This document shows positions 37,921 through 47,335 of a stretch of DNA of 64,000 bases, one piece after another. This DNA comes from Pseudomaricurvus alcaniphilus (GTDB taxonomy: Bacteria; Pseudomonadota; Gammaproteobacteria; Pseudomonadales; Cellvibrionaceae), in assembly GCF_011440395.1 (NCBI RefSeq), contig NZ_JAAOIX010000004.1, forward strand, positions 1 through 64,000, written 5' to 3'. A program made the position numbers and the translations under genes. The notes under the pieces were generated by a model. It had not been told where the DNA came from, made no database searches, and saw only the letters and a program-made list of their open reading frames with translations. Every line of letters starts with the position of its first letter. Positions within the stretch are counted from its first letter, which is position 1.

Positions 37921-38523
37921 ATGACTGTTATACAACCCACCACCGGCCTGATTCTCGCCGGCGGCCGCTCGAGCCGTATGGGCCAAAACAAGGCACTGTT
38001 ACAGTTGCAGGGTAAAACCTTGCTGCAGCGCGCTATCGAACGCCTGGCGCCACAAGTGGAAGGCTTGCTCATCAGCACCAATAGCCCTCTGGCCAGCGCT
38101 GGGAGCTACCCGCAACTCAATGACCGGGTCGGGGGCTATGCCGGTCCGCTAGCGGGTATTTTAACCGGGCTGGAATGGTTAGCCGAGCAGCAATCCAGGC
38201 ACCAATGGTTACTGAGCGTGGCCGTTGACACCCCGTTTTTCCCCCTCGACCTCAATCGCAACCTGCAGCAAGCCGCCCAAACCGACACCCTGGTTATTGC
38301 CGCCAGCAGCGGCAAGCGGGCCCATCCCACCTGCGCACTCTGGCACATCAGGGTACTGCCGCGGCTGCGCCATTTCCTGGAAACCGACCAGCAGCGCCGA
38401 ATGATGCAATTTGTCGAAAGCCTGCACTACCAGCAGGTTGAGTTCCAGAGCGCCCCTGTCGATCCGTTTTTCAATATCAATACAGTGGCTGATTTGAATG
38501 AGGCCGCGGCTGGACTTTATTAG
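37921..38523 (+). CDS. mobA: Molybdenum cofactor guanylyltransferase MobA
   Basis: 200 residues. The nucleotidyltransferase signature LILAGGRSSRMGQNKALLQL is at the start, and VDTPFFPLDL and PFFNINTVADL follow. It attaches GMP to molybdopterin to form the bis-MGD cofactor needed by the nitrate reductase encoded at 47424. It lies apart from moaA/moaB but in the same neighbourhood. Confidence 0.95.
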   Translation: MTVIQPTTGLILAGGRSSRMGQNKALLQLQGKTLLQRAIERLAPQVEGLLISTNSPLASAGSYPQLNDRVGGYAGPLAGILTGLEWLAEQQSRHQWLLSVAVDTPFFPLDLNRNLQQAAQTDTLVIAASSGKRAHPTCALWHIRVLPRLRHFLETDQQRRMMQFVESLHYQQVEFQSAPVDPFFNINTVADLNEAAAGLY

Positions 38524-38601
38524 GGTAATACCCCATATTTAGAAGGGTTATAAAATTTGAATGGTTGCAAGCAAAGTACAAGCAGGCAGGACTGGCAGTT
38601 A

Positions 38602-39336
38602 GTGGCAAAAAATTCAGAAACAACTCTCGATAGCACGTGCCCCAGTTGTGGCGAACTGGTGCCCGCCTTGCAGCAATTGCAAAAAGAGATGAAAAAGCTG
38701 CGCCGGAAAGTCAAACGCCTGGACGAGCAGGTACACCAGGATACCCTCACCGGGCTGTTCAATTTCCGCCACTTCAGCGAAGCCCTGGATCATGAAATCG
38801 AACGCACCCAGCGCTCCGGCAATGCCACCGGGCTGATCATGCTCGACCTGGACCACTTCAAGGCCGTCAACGACACCTACGGTCACGAGATCGGCAACCA
38901 GGTGCTGGCGCACATCGCCCAACTGTTGCAGAAAACCACGCGCAAACTGGATATACCCTGTCGTTACGGCGGCGAAGAATTCGCGGTCATCCTGCCCTCC
39001 ACCGACCTGCTCACCAGCTCACAGGTGGCTGAGCGCCTGCGCTACCTGATTGAAACTTCGCCTCTGCCCCTCGAGCAGGGCAATATCCAGCTCAGCGCCA
39101 GTCTCGGGGTCGATGTCTATACCCATGGCCGCCGCCAGACCCAGGAAGAATTTGTGCAGCGGGTCGACGCCCTGCTCTACCAGGCCAAGCGCAGCGGCCG
39201 CAACCGGGTCTGTGCCGGCAAGAGACACGAACTCGAGCAGGCGGTCACCGTCAGCACCGCAGAAAAGGACGCCTTGCACGGCCTCTTTCGGGACAGCAGT
39301 GAGCGCACCAAGAACGATCAGGACAAAGATCGCTGA
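38602..39336 (+). CDS. Diguanylate cyclase (GGDEF domain)
   Basis: About 244 residues from GTG 38602; a TTG at 38557 would add 15 residues. A short N-terminus with CPSCGE is followed by a coiled coil (LQQLQKEMKKLRRKVKRLDEQV) and a GGDEF domain (DTLTGLFNFRHF, LDLDHFKAVNDTYGH, catalytic RYGGEEFAV). It should synthesise cyclic di-GMP. The Cys pair CxxC could bind metal or sense redox state, but only two cysteines are visible there. No membrane segment is seen, so it is cytoplasmic. Confidence 0.92.
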   Translation: MAKNSETTLDSTCPSCGELVPALQQLQKEMKKLRRKVKRLDEQVHQDTLTGLFNFRHFSEALDHEIERTQRSGNATGLIMLDLDHFKAVNDTYGHEIGNQVLAHIAQLLQKTTRKLDIPCRYGGEEFAVILPSTDLLTSSQVAERLRYLIETSPLPLEQGNIQLSASLGVDVYTHGRRQTQEEFVQRVDALLYQAKRSGRNRVCAGKRHELEQAVTVSTAEKDALHGLFRDSSERTKNDQDKDR

Positions 39337-39357
39337 ATTGCATTACTCGAATCGATG

Positions 39358-41100
39358 CTACTGATTTAACAGCCAGGCTTCCACCAGCGCCACCACCAGC
39401 AATAGCGCCGTGGTGCATTGCCAAAAACGCACAGGATCGCGCTGTAACAGGGGTGCGCTTTGATGTTCACTCAGCAGTTCCTGGCAGGGGGTGCGAATCG
39501 CCGTCAGGAATTCACTCATGGCCAGATAGCGCTGCGCCGGTGACTCGGCACAGGCTTTTTCCAGTGCCAGGTCCAGCCACAGGGGAATCTCCGGCCGCAC
39601 CTCTCTGGCGGAGCGATAGCGCCACTCCTGGTAGCGCTGGGGATTGCGCTGCTGTGCCGCCGAGGTTTTGTAGGGCAAGGCTCCGGTGAGCATCTCGTAC
39701 ACCATAACACCGATGGAGAATATGTCCGAGCTGTGCGAGCCCCGTTCGCCGCGCAGGTATTCCGGGGCGATATAGTCCACCGACCCCACCGGGGTGTCGT
39801 CCTGGACCCGGGCGGAGATCTCATCGAGGCCGTCGACCTTGACCGTGCCAAAATCGATCAGCACCACCCGCTGCTCCGCGGTGATAAGAACATTCTCCGG
39901 TTTCAGGTCGCGGTGCACCATGCCCAGGCGCTGAAAAATCCGCACCGCGCGCACTATCGACTCGGTCATGACCCGCACGGTATCCAGCGACGGCATCGGA
40001 TTGTCGTGCATCCATTGGCGCAGAGTCTGGCCGTCAATGTATTCACACAGGTGGTACAGAAACGGAGAGTTGTCCGGGCGCGGAAAAATTTTCATCACCC
40101 AGGGACTGTCTATGCGCCGCCCCACCCACTCCTCGCGAATAAACCCCTCCAGATAGAGCGGGTCTTCGGCGAAGTTCTCCGACGGCGCTTTCAGCACCAG
40201 CCGTTTGTTGCTGCGCGGCTGCTCCACCAGGTACAAATGACTGCGGGTACCCGAGTGGATAATCCGCAGCACCGTGTACTGATCGATCTTGTGGCCGACA
40301 TCCATCACCGGTGGAATCACCAACTCGGTCAACTGGCGATGAATTTCATCAATTTCCGAGTTCGGCAACTGCACGATGCGCACCAGCAAGCAACTGGCGT
40401 TATCGTCGCTGCCGTTGGCCAATGCCTGTTCCACGATCTGCCGGGCGGTGTCCTCCAGGTCCTGCTGGCGGTCGCTGATCAACTCCCGCAGGCGGCTGTC
40501 GGTCAACCACTCGTGCACACCGTCGGTGGAGAACATAAAAATGTCATCTTGCTGCAGGGTGACCTGGGTATAGTCCACCTCCAGCCGGTCATCCATCCCC
40601 AGTGCGTGGGTCAGAAAGCTTTTCCGCCCCGCTTGCTGGTGGCAGTGATCGCGGGTTAACTGTTCGAAGGTGTTATTGCGCAGCTGGTAGATGCGGCTGT
40701 CGCCCGCGTGGACGATATGGGCGGTGTTGGATTTGAAAATGGCGCTGGAGAATGTGGTCACCAAACCATTGTGGCGCAAGTCACCCTGCTTGCCGTGGTG
40801 AAACAGCCAGGAGTTGAGCGAGGTTAACACCCGCGCCGCAGACTTCTTCACACTCCAGCTGTCCGGGGTGCTGTAGTAATCCTCGATAAACTCACTGACA
40901 CTGGTGAGGCTGGCCAGCTGGGCGTGATCACTGCAACTGACGCCGTCAGCCATGCATGCCGCGAAGCCCTTGTAGTTCACTACCCCGGGGCTGGCCGGCA
41001 GCTTGACCGCAAAGGCGTCCTCGTTGGTCTCTTTTTTACCCGCCGTGGTATAGCCGCCGACCTCAATGGTCAGGGCTTTGGCCGCTGTATCTGTCGCCAT
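39358..41100 (-). CDS. PP2C phosphatase-Ser/Thr kinase fusion protein
   Basis: 580 residues. Residues 1-245 form a PP2C-type phosphatase with metal-ligand aspartates in KKETNEDAFAV, ACMADGVS, FSTDGVHEW and GSDDNAS. Residues 270-540 form a Hanks-type kinase with VHRDLKPENVL, DFGTVKVDG and YIAPEYLRG. A single C-terminal membrane helix (ALLLVVALVEAWLL) anchors it. Pseudomonas aeruginosa has a kinase gene of this kind beside its nitrate transporter and nirBD genes, as I recall. A regulatory role in nitrate assimilation is likely but unproven. A terminator separates it from the transporter gene upstream. Confidence 0.9.
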   Translation of the reverse strand: MATDTAAKALTIEVGGYTTAGKKETNEDAFAVKLPASPGVVNYKGFAACMADGVSCSDHAQLASLTSVSEFIEDYYSTPDSWSVKKSAARVLTSLNSWLFHHGKQGDLRHNGLVTTFSSAIFKSNTAHIVHAGDSRIYQLRNNTFEQLTRDHCHQQAGRKSFLTHALGMDDRLEVDYTQVTLQQDDIFMFSTDGVHEWLTDSRLRELISDRQQDLEDTARQIVEQALANGSDDNASCLLVRIVQLPNSEIDEIHRQLTELVIPPVMDVGHKIDQYTVLRIIHSGTRSHLYLVEQPRSNKRLVLKAPSENFAEDPLYLEGFIREEWVGRRIDSPWVMKIFPRPDNSPFLYHLCEYIDGQTLRQWMHDNPMPSLDTVRVMTESIVRAVRIFQRLGMVHRDLKPENVLITAEQRVVLIDFGTVKVDGLDEISARVQDDTPVGSVDYIAPEYLRGERGSHSSDIFSIGVMVYEMLTGALPYKTSAAQQRNPQRYQEWRYRSAREVRPEIPLWLDLALEKACAESPAQRYLAMSEFLTAIRTPCQELLSEHQSAPLLQRDPVRFWQCTTALLLVVALVEAWLLNQ

Positions 41101-41114
41101 ATTTCTTCCTAGAC

Positions 41115-41163
41115 AAAAAAAGTGGCGCCCCCGAGCCAGTTACCTGGCCAGGGGCGCCACTTT
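41115..41163 (-). terminator. Rho-independent terminator after the nitrate transporter
   Basis: On the minus strand, GTGGCGCCCC and GGGGCGCCAC pair around a 19-base loop, followed by seven T residues. It lies 28 bases after the transporter stop and before the phosphatase-kinase gene. Expression of that gene would need read-through or its own promoter. Confidence 0.85.
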
Positions 41164-41190
41164 GGATCTTACCAGTAACGCCAATCGCTA

Positions 41191-42666
41191 TCAGGCTTTG
41201 GCGACATCGATCATTTGTACAGTACCGTCTTCGTTGACTTCGGCAATCTGGCCCTTGGGTTCTTCCATAAACAGCAGGGTCACGAAACCCAGTACTGCGG
41301 TGCCCGCAATCACGTAGAAGAAGGTGCTGTATTCCACCGACGCCAGTACCGTGAGGTACACCACCGCCCCGACATTACCGTAGGCGCCGGTCATGCCTGC
41401 GATCTGGCCAGTCATGCGGCGCTTGATCAAAGGCACTGCCGCGAATACTGCGCCTTCGCCAGACTGCACGAAGAAGGAGCAAGCCATCGCTGCAATAACC
41501 GCCATCCACACCGCCCAGGAGCTGTCGACCGTACCCATCACAAAGTAACCCACGGCCAGGCCGGCGGTCAGGATCAACAGGGTCGGCTTGCGACCAAACT
41601 TATCCGACAACCAGCCGCCACCGGGGCGCGACATCAGGTTCATAAAGGCGTAGGCAGACGCTACCATACCAGCCACTACCGGAGTCAGTTCAAAGGTTTC
41701 AGAGAAAAACAACGGCAGCATGGAAACCACGGCCAGCTCGGAACCGAAGGTGGCGAAATAGAGAACATTCAACACCGCCACTTGCTTGAACTTGTAGCGG
41801 TGCAATTCAGGTACAGGCTCGGAGAAGATGGTTTTGTTGACGCGCCAGACGTGGGAGCTGTCGTAGAGGTACAGCAGCACCAGGCCGGCATAGATGGCAT
41901 TGACCACAGCCGAGCTGAGGATATTCACGCCCGCCGGAGACAGCTTCCAGGCCAGCAGCGCCAGGGCGGCGTACATAGGCACTTTCATGATCAGCAGGAG
42001 AAAGAAATCGCCAACGGAGGTGACTTCCATGGCGCCAAGGTTTTTCGGCCGAAAGTAGGTGGAACCCTTGGGGGTATCGCTGACATTCTTGTAGAACACA
42101 AAACCGAACAGCAGGCTCATCACACCGGTGATGCCCATGGCGTAGCGCCAGCCGTCGTCGCCGCCAAACATGACCGCAATGGTGGGCAGGGTAAAGGCCG
42201 CCGCCGCCGAGCCGAAGTTACCCCAGCCGCCGTAGATACCCTCTGCAGTGCCCAACTCGTTGTGCGGGAACCACTCGGACACCAGACGGATGCCGATCAC
42301 AAAGCCGGCGCCGATAAAGCCGAGGGCAAAGCGGGCGATCGCCGCCTGGACAAAGTTGTCCGACACCGCAAACATAAAACAGGGTACCGAGCAGACGATC
42401 AGCAAGCCACTGAACACCAGCCGCGGGCCGTACTTGTCGGTCAACATACCAATCACCACCCGCGCCGGAATGGTAAAGGCAACGTTGAGAATCAACAGTG
42501 TCTTGATCTCTGCGGTGGTCAAGCCGAGGGAAAGTTTCACCGCTTGCAGCAGTGGTGCAAAGTTAAACCACACCACAAAGGTGATAAAGAAGGCCATCCA
42601 GCTTAGATGAAGTGTTTTCATCTTGCCGCTGAACGAGAAAATATTGAATTTCTCGGAGGTTGTCAT
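41191..42666 (-). CDS. Nitrate/nitrite transporter (MFS, NarK/NasA type)
   Basis: 491 residues with about 12 membrane helices. The nitrate signatures GGWGNFGS and GAYGNVGAV are both present, with the substrate arginine in the ARVVIGM helix. It imports nitrate and possibly nitrite. It lies between nirD and the phosphatase-kinase gene, bounded by terminators on both sides, and has its own sigma-54-like promoter at 42726-42740. The name nasA is used in pseudomonads for this transporter. Confidence 0.95.
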   Translation of the reverse strand: MTTSEKFNIFSFSGKMKTLHLSWMAFFITFVVWFNFAPLLQAVKLSLGLTTAEIKTLLILNVAFTIPARVVIGMLTDKYGPRLVFSGLLIVCSVPCFMFAVSDNFVQAAIARFALGFIGAGFVIGIRLVSEWFPHNELGTAEGIYGGWGNFGSAAAAFTLPTIAVMFGGDDGWRYAMGITGVMSLLFGFVFYKNVSDTPKGSTYFRPKNLGAMEVTSVGDFFLLLIMKVPMYAALALLAWKLSPAGVNILSSAVVNAIYAGLVLLYLYDSSHVWRVNKTIFSEPVPELHRYKFKQVAVLNVLYFATFGSELAVVSMLPLFFSETFELTPVVAGMVASAYAFMNLMSRPGGGWLSDKFGRKPTLLILTAGLAVGYFVMGTVDSSWAVWMAVIAAMACSFFVQSGEGAVFAAVPLIKRRMTGQIAGMTGAYGNVGAVVYLTVLASVEYSTFFYVIAGTAVLGFVTLLFMEEPKGQIAEVNEDGTVQMIDVAKA

Positions 42667-42725
42667 GAGCGTCGCTTCCTGAGGTTAATAGGTAATTGCA
42701 AATGGTAAATAGGTAACAAGATTTA

Positions 42726-42740
42726 GCAACATGCGTACCA
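42726..42740 (-). promoter_or_regulatory. Candidate sigma-54 promoter of the nitrate transporter gene
   Basis: The minus strand reads TGGTACGCATGTTGC, matching TGGCAC-N5-TTGC with one change and keeping the GG and GC dinucleotides at the right spacing. The predicted start is near 42714, about 48 bases before the ATG. GCACCA/GGTGCA half-sites at about 42831, 42879 and 42893 could be activator sites. Confidence 0.6.
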
Positions 42741-42988
42741 ACTATTTACTTTTTTAAAATCAATAGCTTACAAATATCGCTTACTATAAATCGGGTTTTC
42801 TGCACAAATGTTGTGCCGGGGCGCACCAGTTGATGACACTTTTTTTGAATGCTGCCTGACCGGGCTCGCCAGAGACGGTGCAGCCTGGCGATAAAATGCA
42901 CCAATCAGGATCACAAGCAATTAAACTATCAATGAACCGAGGCGCGGCGCGGCAACGTTTTCCGGCAGAGCCGCGGCTTAGACGAGCC

Positions 42989-43019
42989 AAAAAAAAGGAC
43001 GCCGAGCGCCCTTTTTTTT
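42989..43019 (-). terminator. Bidirectional-type terminator after nirD
   Basis: An A8 run, a GC-rich stem (GGACGC with GCGCCC, one mismatch) and a T8 run. It can work on either strand. On the minus strand it ends the cobA-nirB-nirD transcript, 66 bases after the nirD stop. Confidence 0.8.
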
Positions 43020-43084
43020 GAACTCATTGTGCTGCGCCACGGCAACAAGCCAAAGCGTGGCGCAGCGGTTGATATCGCACTGGC

Positions 43085-43414
43085 CTAAGCCGGTTGCAAC
43101 TGTACCTCACCCGCCTCCAGTCGCACCGGGTACACCTTGAGAGTGTGCTCCGGCTCTTCCAGGCAGGCACCGGTCTTGAGATCAAAGTGCTGCTTGTAGA
43201 GCGGCGAGGCCACCACCACTGCTTCGCCGATGGAACCTATGATTCCGCGGCTCAACACATTGGCTTCGCCAATGGGGTCGAAGTTGGAAACCGCGTACAG
43301 CTCCCCGGTTTTCTTGCTGTAAAACACCGCCACCTGCTCGCCATCGAGCAGCGCACAAAGGCCGGTATCGGGGGTGAGATCTGTCTCTTTACAGATTGTT
43401 GTCCAGTTACTCAT
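43085..43414 (-). CDS. nirD: Nitrite reductase (NADH) small subunit NirD
   Basis: 109 residues with a Rieske-like fold (QVAVFYSKKTGELYAVSN, SPLYKQHFDLKTGACLEEP). The cysteine and histidine cluster ligands of true Rieske proteins are absent, as usual in NirD. It partners NirB in reducing nitrite to ammonium in the cytoplasm. It starts 36 bases after the nirB stop. Confidence 0.95.
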   Translation of the reverse strand: MSNWTTICKETDLTPDTGLCALLDGEQVAVFYSKKTGELYAVSNFDPIGEANVLSRGIIGSIGEAVVVASPLYKQHFDLKTGACLEEPEHTLKVYPVRLEAGEVQLQPA

Positions 43415-43450
43415 CAATTCTTTCTCCTCTAAATCAGTATGGCGGCGCGA

Positions 43451-45985
43451 TTAATCGGCCAGCTCGACAGCCGCGATGCGCTCTTCCTTGAAAGCCGGAC
43501 GGCGCTGCTCCCGCTCGACCACATAGGCCAGGTTGCTGTCGGTGGCATCGGAGTTAATAAAGTGGCGGAAGCGCTTCAGTTTTTCCGGGCTCTCCACCGT
43601 GGTTTTCCACTCGCACTGGTAGTTGGCGATATTGGCTTCCATCTCCGCTTCCAACTCGGCCGCCAGGCCCAGCTTGTCATTGATCACCACATCCTTCAGG
43701 TAGGCCAGCCCGCCCTCCAGGTTTTCCAGCCACACCGAGGTGCGCTGCAAACGGTCTGCGGTGCGGATGTAGAACATCAGGAAGCGATCCACGTACTTGA
43801 TCAGGGTCTCAGCGTCGAGATCCGTCGCCAGCAGGTCGGCGTGGCGCGGGCGCATACCGCCATTACCGCACACATAGAGGTTCCAGCCATTTTCAGTGGC
43901 GATAACACCCACATCCTTGGACTGGGCTTCGGCACACTCACGGGTACAACCGGAAACCGCAAACTTCAGTTTGTGCGGCGAGCGCAGGCCCTTGTAGCGA
44001 TCTTCAATTTCGATGGCAAAACCGACCGAATCGTCCACCCCGTAGCGACACCAGGTGCTGCCCACACAGGACTTCACGGTGCGCACGGACTTGCCGTAGG
44101 CGTGCCCGGTTTCGAAGCCGGCATCCACCAGCTTCTTCCAGATCACCGGCAATTCATGCAGCTGGGCACCGAACAGGTCGATGCGCTGGCCGCCGGTAAT
44201 TTTGGTGTACAGGTTGTATTCTTTCGCCACTTCGCCGAGCACGATCAGCTTGTCCGGGGTAATCTCACCACCGGCCACCCGCGGCACAATGGAGTAGGTA
44301 CCGTCTTTCTGCATATTGCCGAGGAACACATCGTTGGTGTCCTGCAAGCCAACCAGGTTGTCTTCCAGCACATACTCGTTCCAGAAGGAGGCCAGGATCG
44401 AGGCCGCAGCGGGTTTACAGACATCGCACCCCAGGCCCTTGCCGTGACTGTCGAGCAGCTCATCGAAGGTCTTGATTTTCTTGACTCGCACTATGTCGGC
44501 CAATTCCTTGCGGGAATAGGCGAAGTGCTCGCAGATGTCGTTTTTCACTTCGTAACCGAGATTGCTCAGCTCTGCGTCCAGCACCTGCTTGGTCAGCGCC
44601 GCGCAACCGCCACAGCCGGTGGAGGCCTTGGTCGCGCCCTTGATAGCACCCATATCGGTACAACCGCTGGCCACCGCCTCTTTGATCATGCCCTTGGTGA
44701 CGTCGTAGCAGGAACAGATCTGCGCGGTATCCGGCAGGGCGTCGACACCCAGGCCCATGGCCGCCTCGCCGTCCCCGGCGGGCAAAATCAGGCCCGCGGG
44801 ATTGCCCGGCAGATCCATGTCGTTGAGCATCAGCTGCAGCAGGTTACCGTAGGCATCCACATCGCCCACCAGTACCGCACCCACCACCTTCTTGCCATCG
44901 GCAGAGACGATCAGGCGCTTGTAGACCTGCTCGATTTCGTCATTGTAGGTGTAGGACTGGGCCCCGGGGGTGTTGCCGTGGGCATCGCCGATACTGGCCA
45001 CATCGACACCCAGCAATTTCAGCTTGGTGCTCATGTCGGCACCGCGGAACTGCTCGTCACCGCCAGTGATATGGGACACGGCCACTTTCGCCATGGTGTA
45101 GCCAGGCGCGACCAGGCCGTAGATACGACCGCTCCAGAGCGCGCACTCACCGATGGCGTAGACGTTGTCGACATTGGTCTGGCAACTGTCGTTGACGACG
45201 ATGCCACCGCGCTCGCCAATCTCCAGGCCAAACTGGCGCGCCAGCTCGTCCTGGGGACGGATACCGGCGGAGAACAGGATCATATCGGTTTCCAGGTGGC
45301 TGCCGTCGGCGAAATTCATGCGATAGCGGCAGTTCTCGCCGGCTACGATTTCCTTGGTCGCCTTCTCGGTGTGAACATTCACCCCCAGCTCTTCGATCTT
45401 GCGGCGCAATAATTTGCCGCCACCTTCATCCAGCTGCACCGCCATCAGGCGCGGGGCAAATTCCACCACGTGGGTTTCCAGGCCGGCAGCCTTGAGGGCG
45501 TTGGCCGCTTCCAGGCCGAGCAGACCGCCACCGACCACCACGCCAATCTTGCTTTGCGCCGCCGAGGCACTGATCGCCTCCAGGTCTTCGATGGTGCGGT
45601 ACACCAGGCAGTGCTCCTGGTCGTTGCCGGGAATCGGCGGCACGAATGGAAACGAACCGGTGGCCAATACCAGCTTGTCGTAGGATTCGACCCGCCCGCT
45701 GCTGGTTACCACCTGATTGTTGGCTGTATCCAGCTCGGTCACCTTCTCGTTGAGGACGAAGTTGACCCCATTGTCGCGGTAGTACCCCTCGCTGGTGAGC
45801 ATCAGGTCATCTGCGGTTGCGCCGCTAAAATAACTGCTCAACTGCACCCGGTCGTAGGCCAGCCGGGGCTCTTCGGAAAAAGTTACTATGTCGAACTGGT
45901 CGGCTTTTGGATCCTGCAACAAGTTATCAATAAACTTGTGCCCAACCATGCCATTGCCAACTACTACGATACGCTGCTTGCTCAT
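43451..45985 (-). CDS. nirB: Nitrite reductase (NADH) large subunit NirB
   Basis: 844 residues, full length. FAD and NADH Rossmann motifs (IVVVGNGMVGHKFID; GVVVGGGLLGLEAANAL) are followed by BFD-type cysteine clusters (CSCYDVTKG, STGCGGC). The C-terminal sulfite/nitrite reductase module has siroheme-[4Fe-4S] ligands in SCVGSTWC and SGCTRECAEAQ. It reduces nitrite to ammonium with NADH. It is 14 bases downstream of the SUMT gene, which supplies the siroheme precursor. Confidence 0.97.
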   Translation of the reverse strand: MSKQRIVVVGNGMVGHKFIDNLLQDPKADQFDIVTFSEEPRLAYDRVQLSSYFSGATADDLMLTSEGYYRDNGVNFVLNEKVTELDTANNQVVTSSGRVESYDKLVLATGSFPFVPPIPGNDQEHCLVYRTIEDLEAISASAAQSKIGVVVGGGLLGLEAANALKAAGLETHVVEFAPRLMAVQLDEGGGKLLRRKIEELGVNVHTEKATKEIVAGENCRYRMNFADGSHLETDMILFSAGIRPQDELARQFGLEIGERGGIVVNDSCQTNVDNVYAIGECALWSGRIYGLVAPGYTMAKVAVSHITGGDEQFRGADMSTKLKLLGVDVASIGDAHGNTPGAQSYTYNDEIEQVYKRLIVSADGKKVVGAVLVGDVDAYGNLLQLMLNDMDLPGNPAGLILPAGDGEAAMGLGVDALPDTAQICSCYDVTKGMIKEAVASGCTDMGAIKGATKASTGCGGCAALTKQVLDAELSNLGYEVKNDICEHFAYSRKELADIVRVKKIKTFDELLDSHGKGLGCDVCKPAAASILASFWNEYVLEDNLVGLQDTNDVFLGNMQKDGTYSIVPRVAGGEITPDKLIVLGEVAKEYNLYTKITGGQRIDLFGAQLHELPVIWKKLVDAGFETGHAYGKSVRTVKSCVGSTWCRYGVDDSVGFAIEIEDRYKGLRSPHKLKFAVSGCTRECAEAQSKDVGVIATENGWNLYVCGNGGMRPRHADLLATDLDAETLIKYVDRFLMFYIRTADRLQRTSVWLENLEGGLAYLKDVVINDKLGLAAELEAEMEANIANYQCEWKTTVESPEKLKRFRHFINSDATDSNLAYVVEREQRRPAFKEERIAAVELAD

Positions 45986-45999
45986 CAGTCATCCCCTGC

Positions 46000-46842
46000 T
46001 TAAGCTGATAATTTTTGAATTTGTTGATTGCCAGCCACATCCTGGCTGGCGCGGCCACTAAACCAGCTGAGCTGGTCGGCCAGGTCCACTACCCGTCCCA
46101 CGACGATCAAAGCCGGTGATTGCACCGCTTCGCGACGGGCCAGCTCGGCCAATTCGCCCAACTCCCCCCGCACCGTGCGCTGTTGTGGGCAGCAGCCGTT
46201 TTCGATAAAGGCGGCCGGTGTCGAGGCACGGAGCCCCGCCGCTACTAATTCTTCGCTGATCATGGCCGCCTTGCTGAGCCCCATATAGAAGACCAGGGTG
46301 TGGTCCAGGCTGGCCAGTGACCGCCAATTAATATCCAGTGCTTTTTCTGCGTGGGCGGTGACCAGGGTGCACCCCTGGGAGACTCCCCGATGGGTCAAGG
46401 GAATACCCGCATAACTGGTGCAGCCGGCTGCGGCGGTGATCCCGGGCACCAGCTCCACTTCGATATTGGCGGCCTTCAGCTCCAGCATCTCTTCGCCGCC
46501 ACGACCAAACACGAAGGCGTCACCGCCTTTCAGGCGGCACAGGTTCAAACCCTGGCGAGCTTTCTCCACCAGCAACTCATTGAGGCGCTGCTGGGGAATC
46601 GAATGGCGATCCTTCAATTTGCCGACGTACAGCGCCGGAGTTTTAAGGGGAAAAGTAGCGCGAATAGACTCGCTCACCAGCGCGTCATACAGAATCAGGT
46701 CGGCCTGCTCTATGGCCCTTACTGCTTTCATGGTCAGCAGGTCGGGATCACCGGGGCCCGCCCCTACCAGCCATACCTTGCCTGGACGGACGCCGTCACT
46801 GGCAGGACGCTTGTTAATGTCGATAATCTCTGTGCTTTGCAT
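46000..46842 (-). CDS. cobA: Uroporphyrinogen-III C-methyltransferase
   Basis: 280 residues. The SUMT motifs KVWLVGAGPGDPDLLT, LILYDALVS, LKGGDAFVFGRGGEE and PGITAAAGC are present. It methylates uroporphyrinogen III with S-adenosylmethionine to precorrin-2, needed for the siroheme of NirB. The CysG dehydrogenase/chelatase half is absent, so later steps rely on other genes. It is the first gene of the nir operon, behind a sigma-54-like promoter. Confidence 0.95.
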   Translation of the reverse strand: MQSTEIIDINKRPASDGVRPGKVWLVGAGPGDPDLLTMKAVRAIEQADLILYDALVSESIRATFPLKTPALYVGKLKDRHSIPQQRLNELLVEKARQGLNLCRLKGGDAFVFGRGGEEMLELKAANIEVELVPGITAAAGCTSYAGIPLTHRGVSQGCTLVTAHAEKALDINWRSLASLDHTLVFYMGLSKAAMISEELVAAGLRASTPAAFIENGCCPQQRTVRGELGELAELARREAVQSPALIVVGRVVDLADQLSWFSGRASQDVAGNQQIQKLSA

Positions 46843-46906
46843 CGGGCTGCCCCTTCGCCAGGCTGGTTAGGTTGAACGCTGTGTTTTCACTGTCCCTTTG
46901 AGTACA

Positions 46907-46921
46907 GCAAGGACGATGCCA
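46907..46921 (-). promoter_or_regulatory. Candidate sigma-54 promoter of cobA-nirB-nirD
   Basis: The minus strand reads TGGCATCGTCCTTGC, an exact TGGC-N7-TTGC match with a T-rich -12 edge. The predicted start is near 46895, about 53 bases before the cobA ATG. Confidence 0.7.
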
Positions 46922-47039
46922 GACCGTGAAAATCTTCCCAAAAAAATAATAAACCTATATTTTTCAAAGAATTACAAATTCAGCGGCTGCGCCAGAATGT
47001 ACCCAAGGACCGCTAAACGCACGTCGCCGGGCAGCTTGA

Positions 47040-47152
47040 GCACCATTAGGCACCACAAAAACACATAAACGCACCATATTTGAGCCATCATGTTCCACAA
47101 TACATCGGAAAAATCATTTTAATTGCTTGAGCATCTATTTATAGATGCACCA
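47040..47152. promoter_or_regulatory. Cluster of GCACCA half-sites between the divergent nitrate operons
   Basis: GCACCA occurs at 47040, 47050, 47071 and 47147. NtrC sites contain GCACCA and its inverse. No full palindromic NtrC site is seen, so this is only suggestive of an enhancer region. The whole gap from 46843 to 47423 has no gene. Confidence 0.35.
47131..47148. promoter_or_regulatory. Perfect 18-bp palindrome, candidate operator
   Basis: GCATCTAT, two bases TT, then ATAGATGC. It lies midway between the two divergent sigma-54-like promoters. The binding protein is unknown. Confidence 0.45.
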
Positions 47153-47335
47153 TTATGATTCAAAATATGGATAAAAAACGCCGCTGCTGCTTGGACCGTC
47201 TTCTATATACCCCAGCCAATATACCCGGTAACAGGCGTAATCCCGGGCCGTTCCGGCACTGGGCCTGATCTATGGCTTGGCAATTGCCATCTTTAGCTTC
47301 TGCGTTAATGCTCCCAGCTTACTTCTTGCGGCTCT

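Noticed and set aside
41215-42606. A 463-codon plus-strand frame
   Set aside because: It is antisense to the nitrate transporter and encodes a His/Gln-rich product with no membrane segments or known motif.
43439-45412. A 657-codon plus-strand frame
   Set aside because: It is antisense to nirB, whose motifs are unmistakable; the open frame follows from high-GC codon bias.
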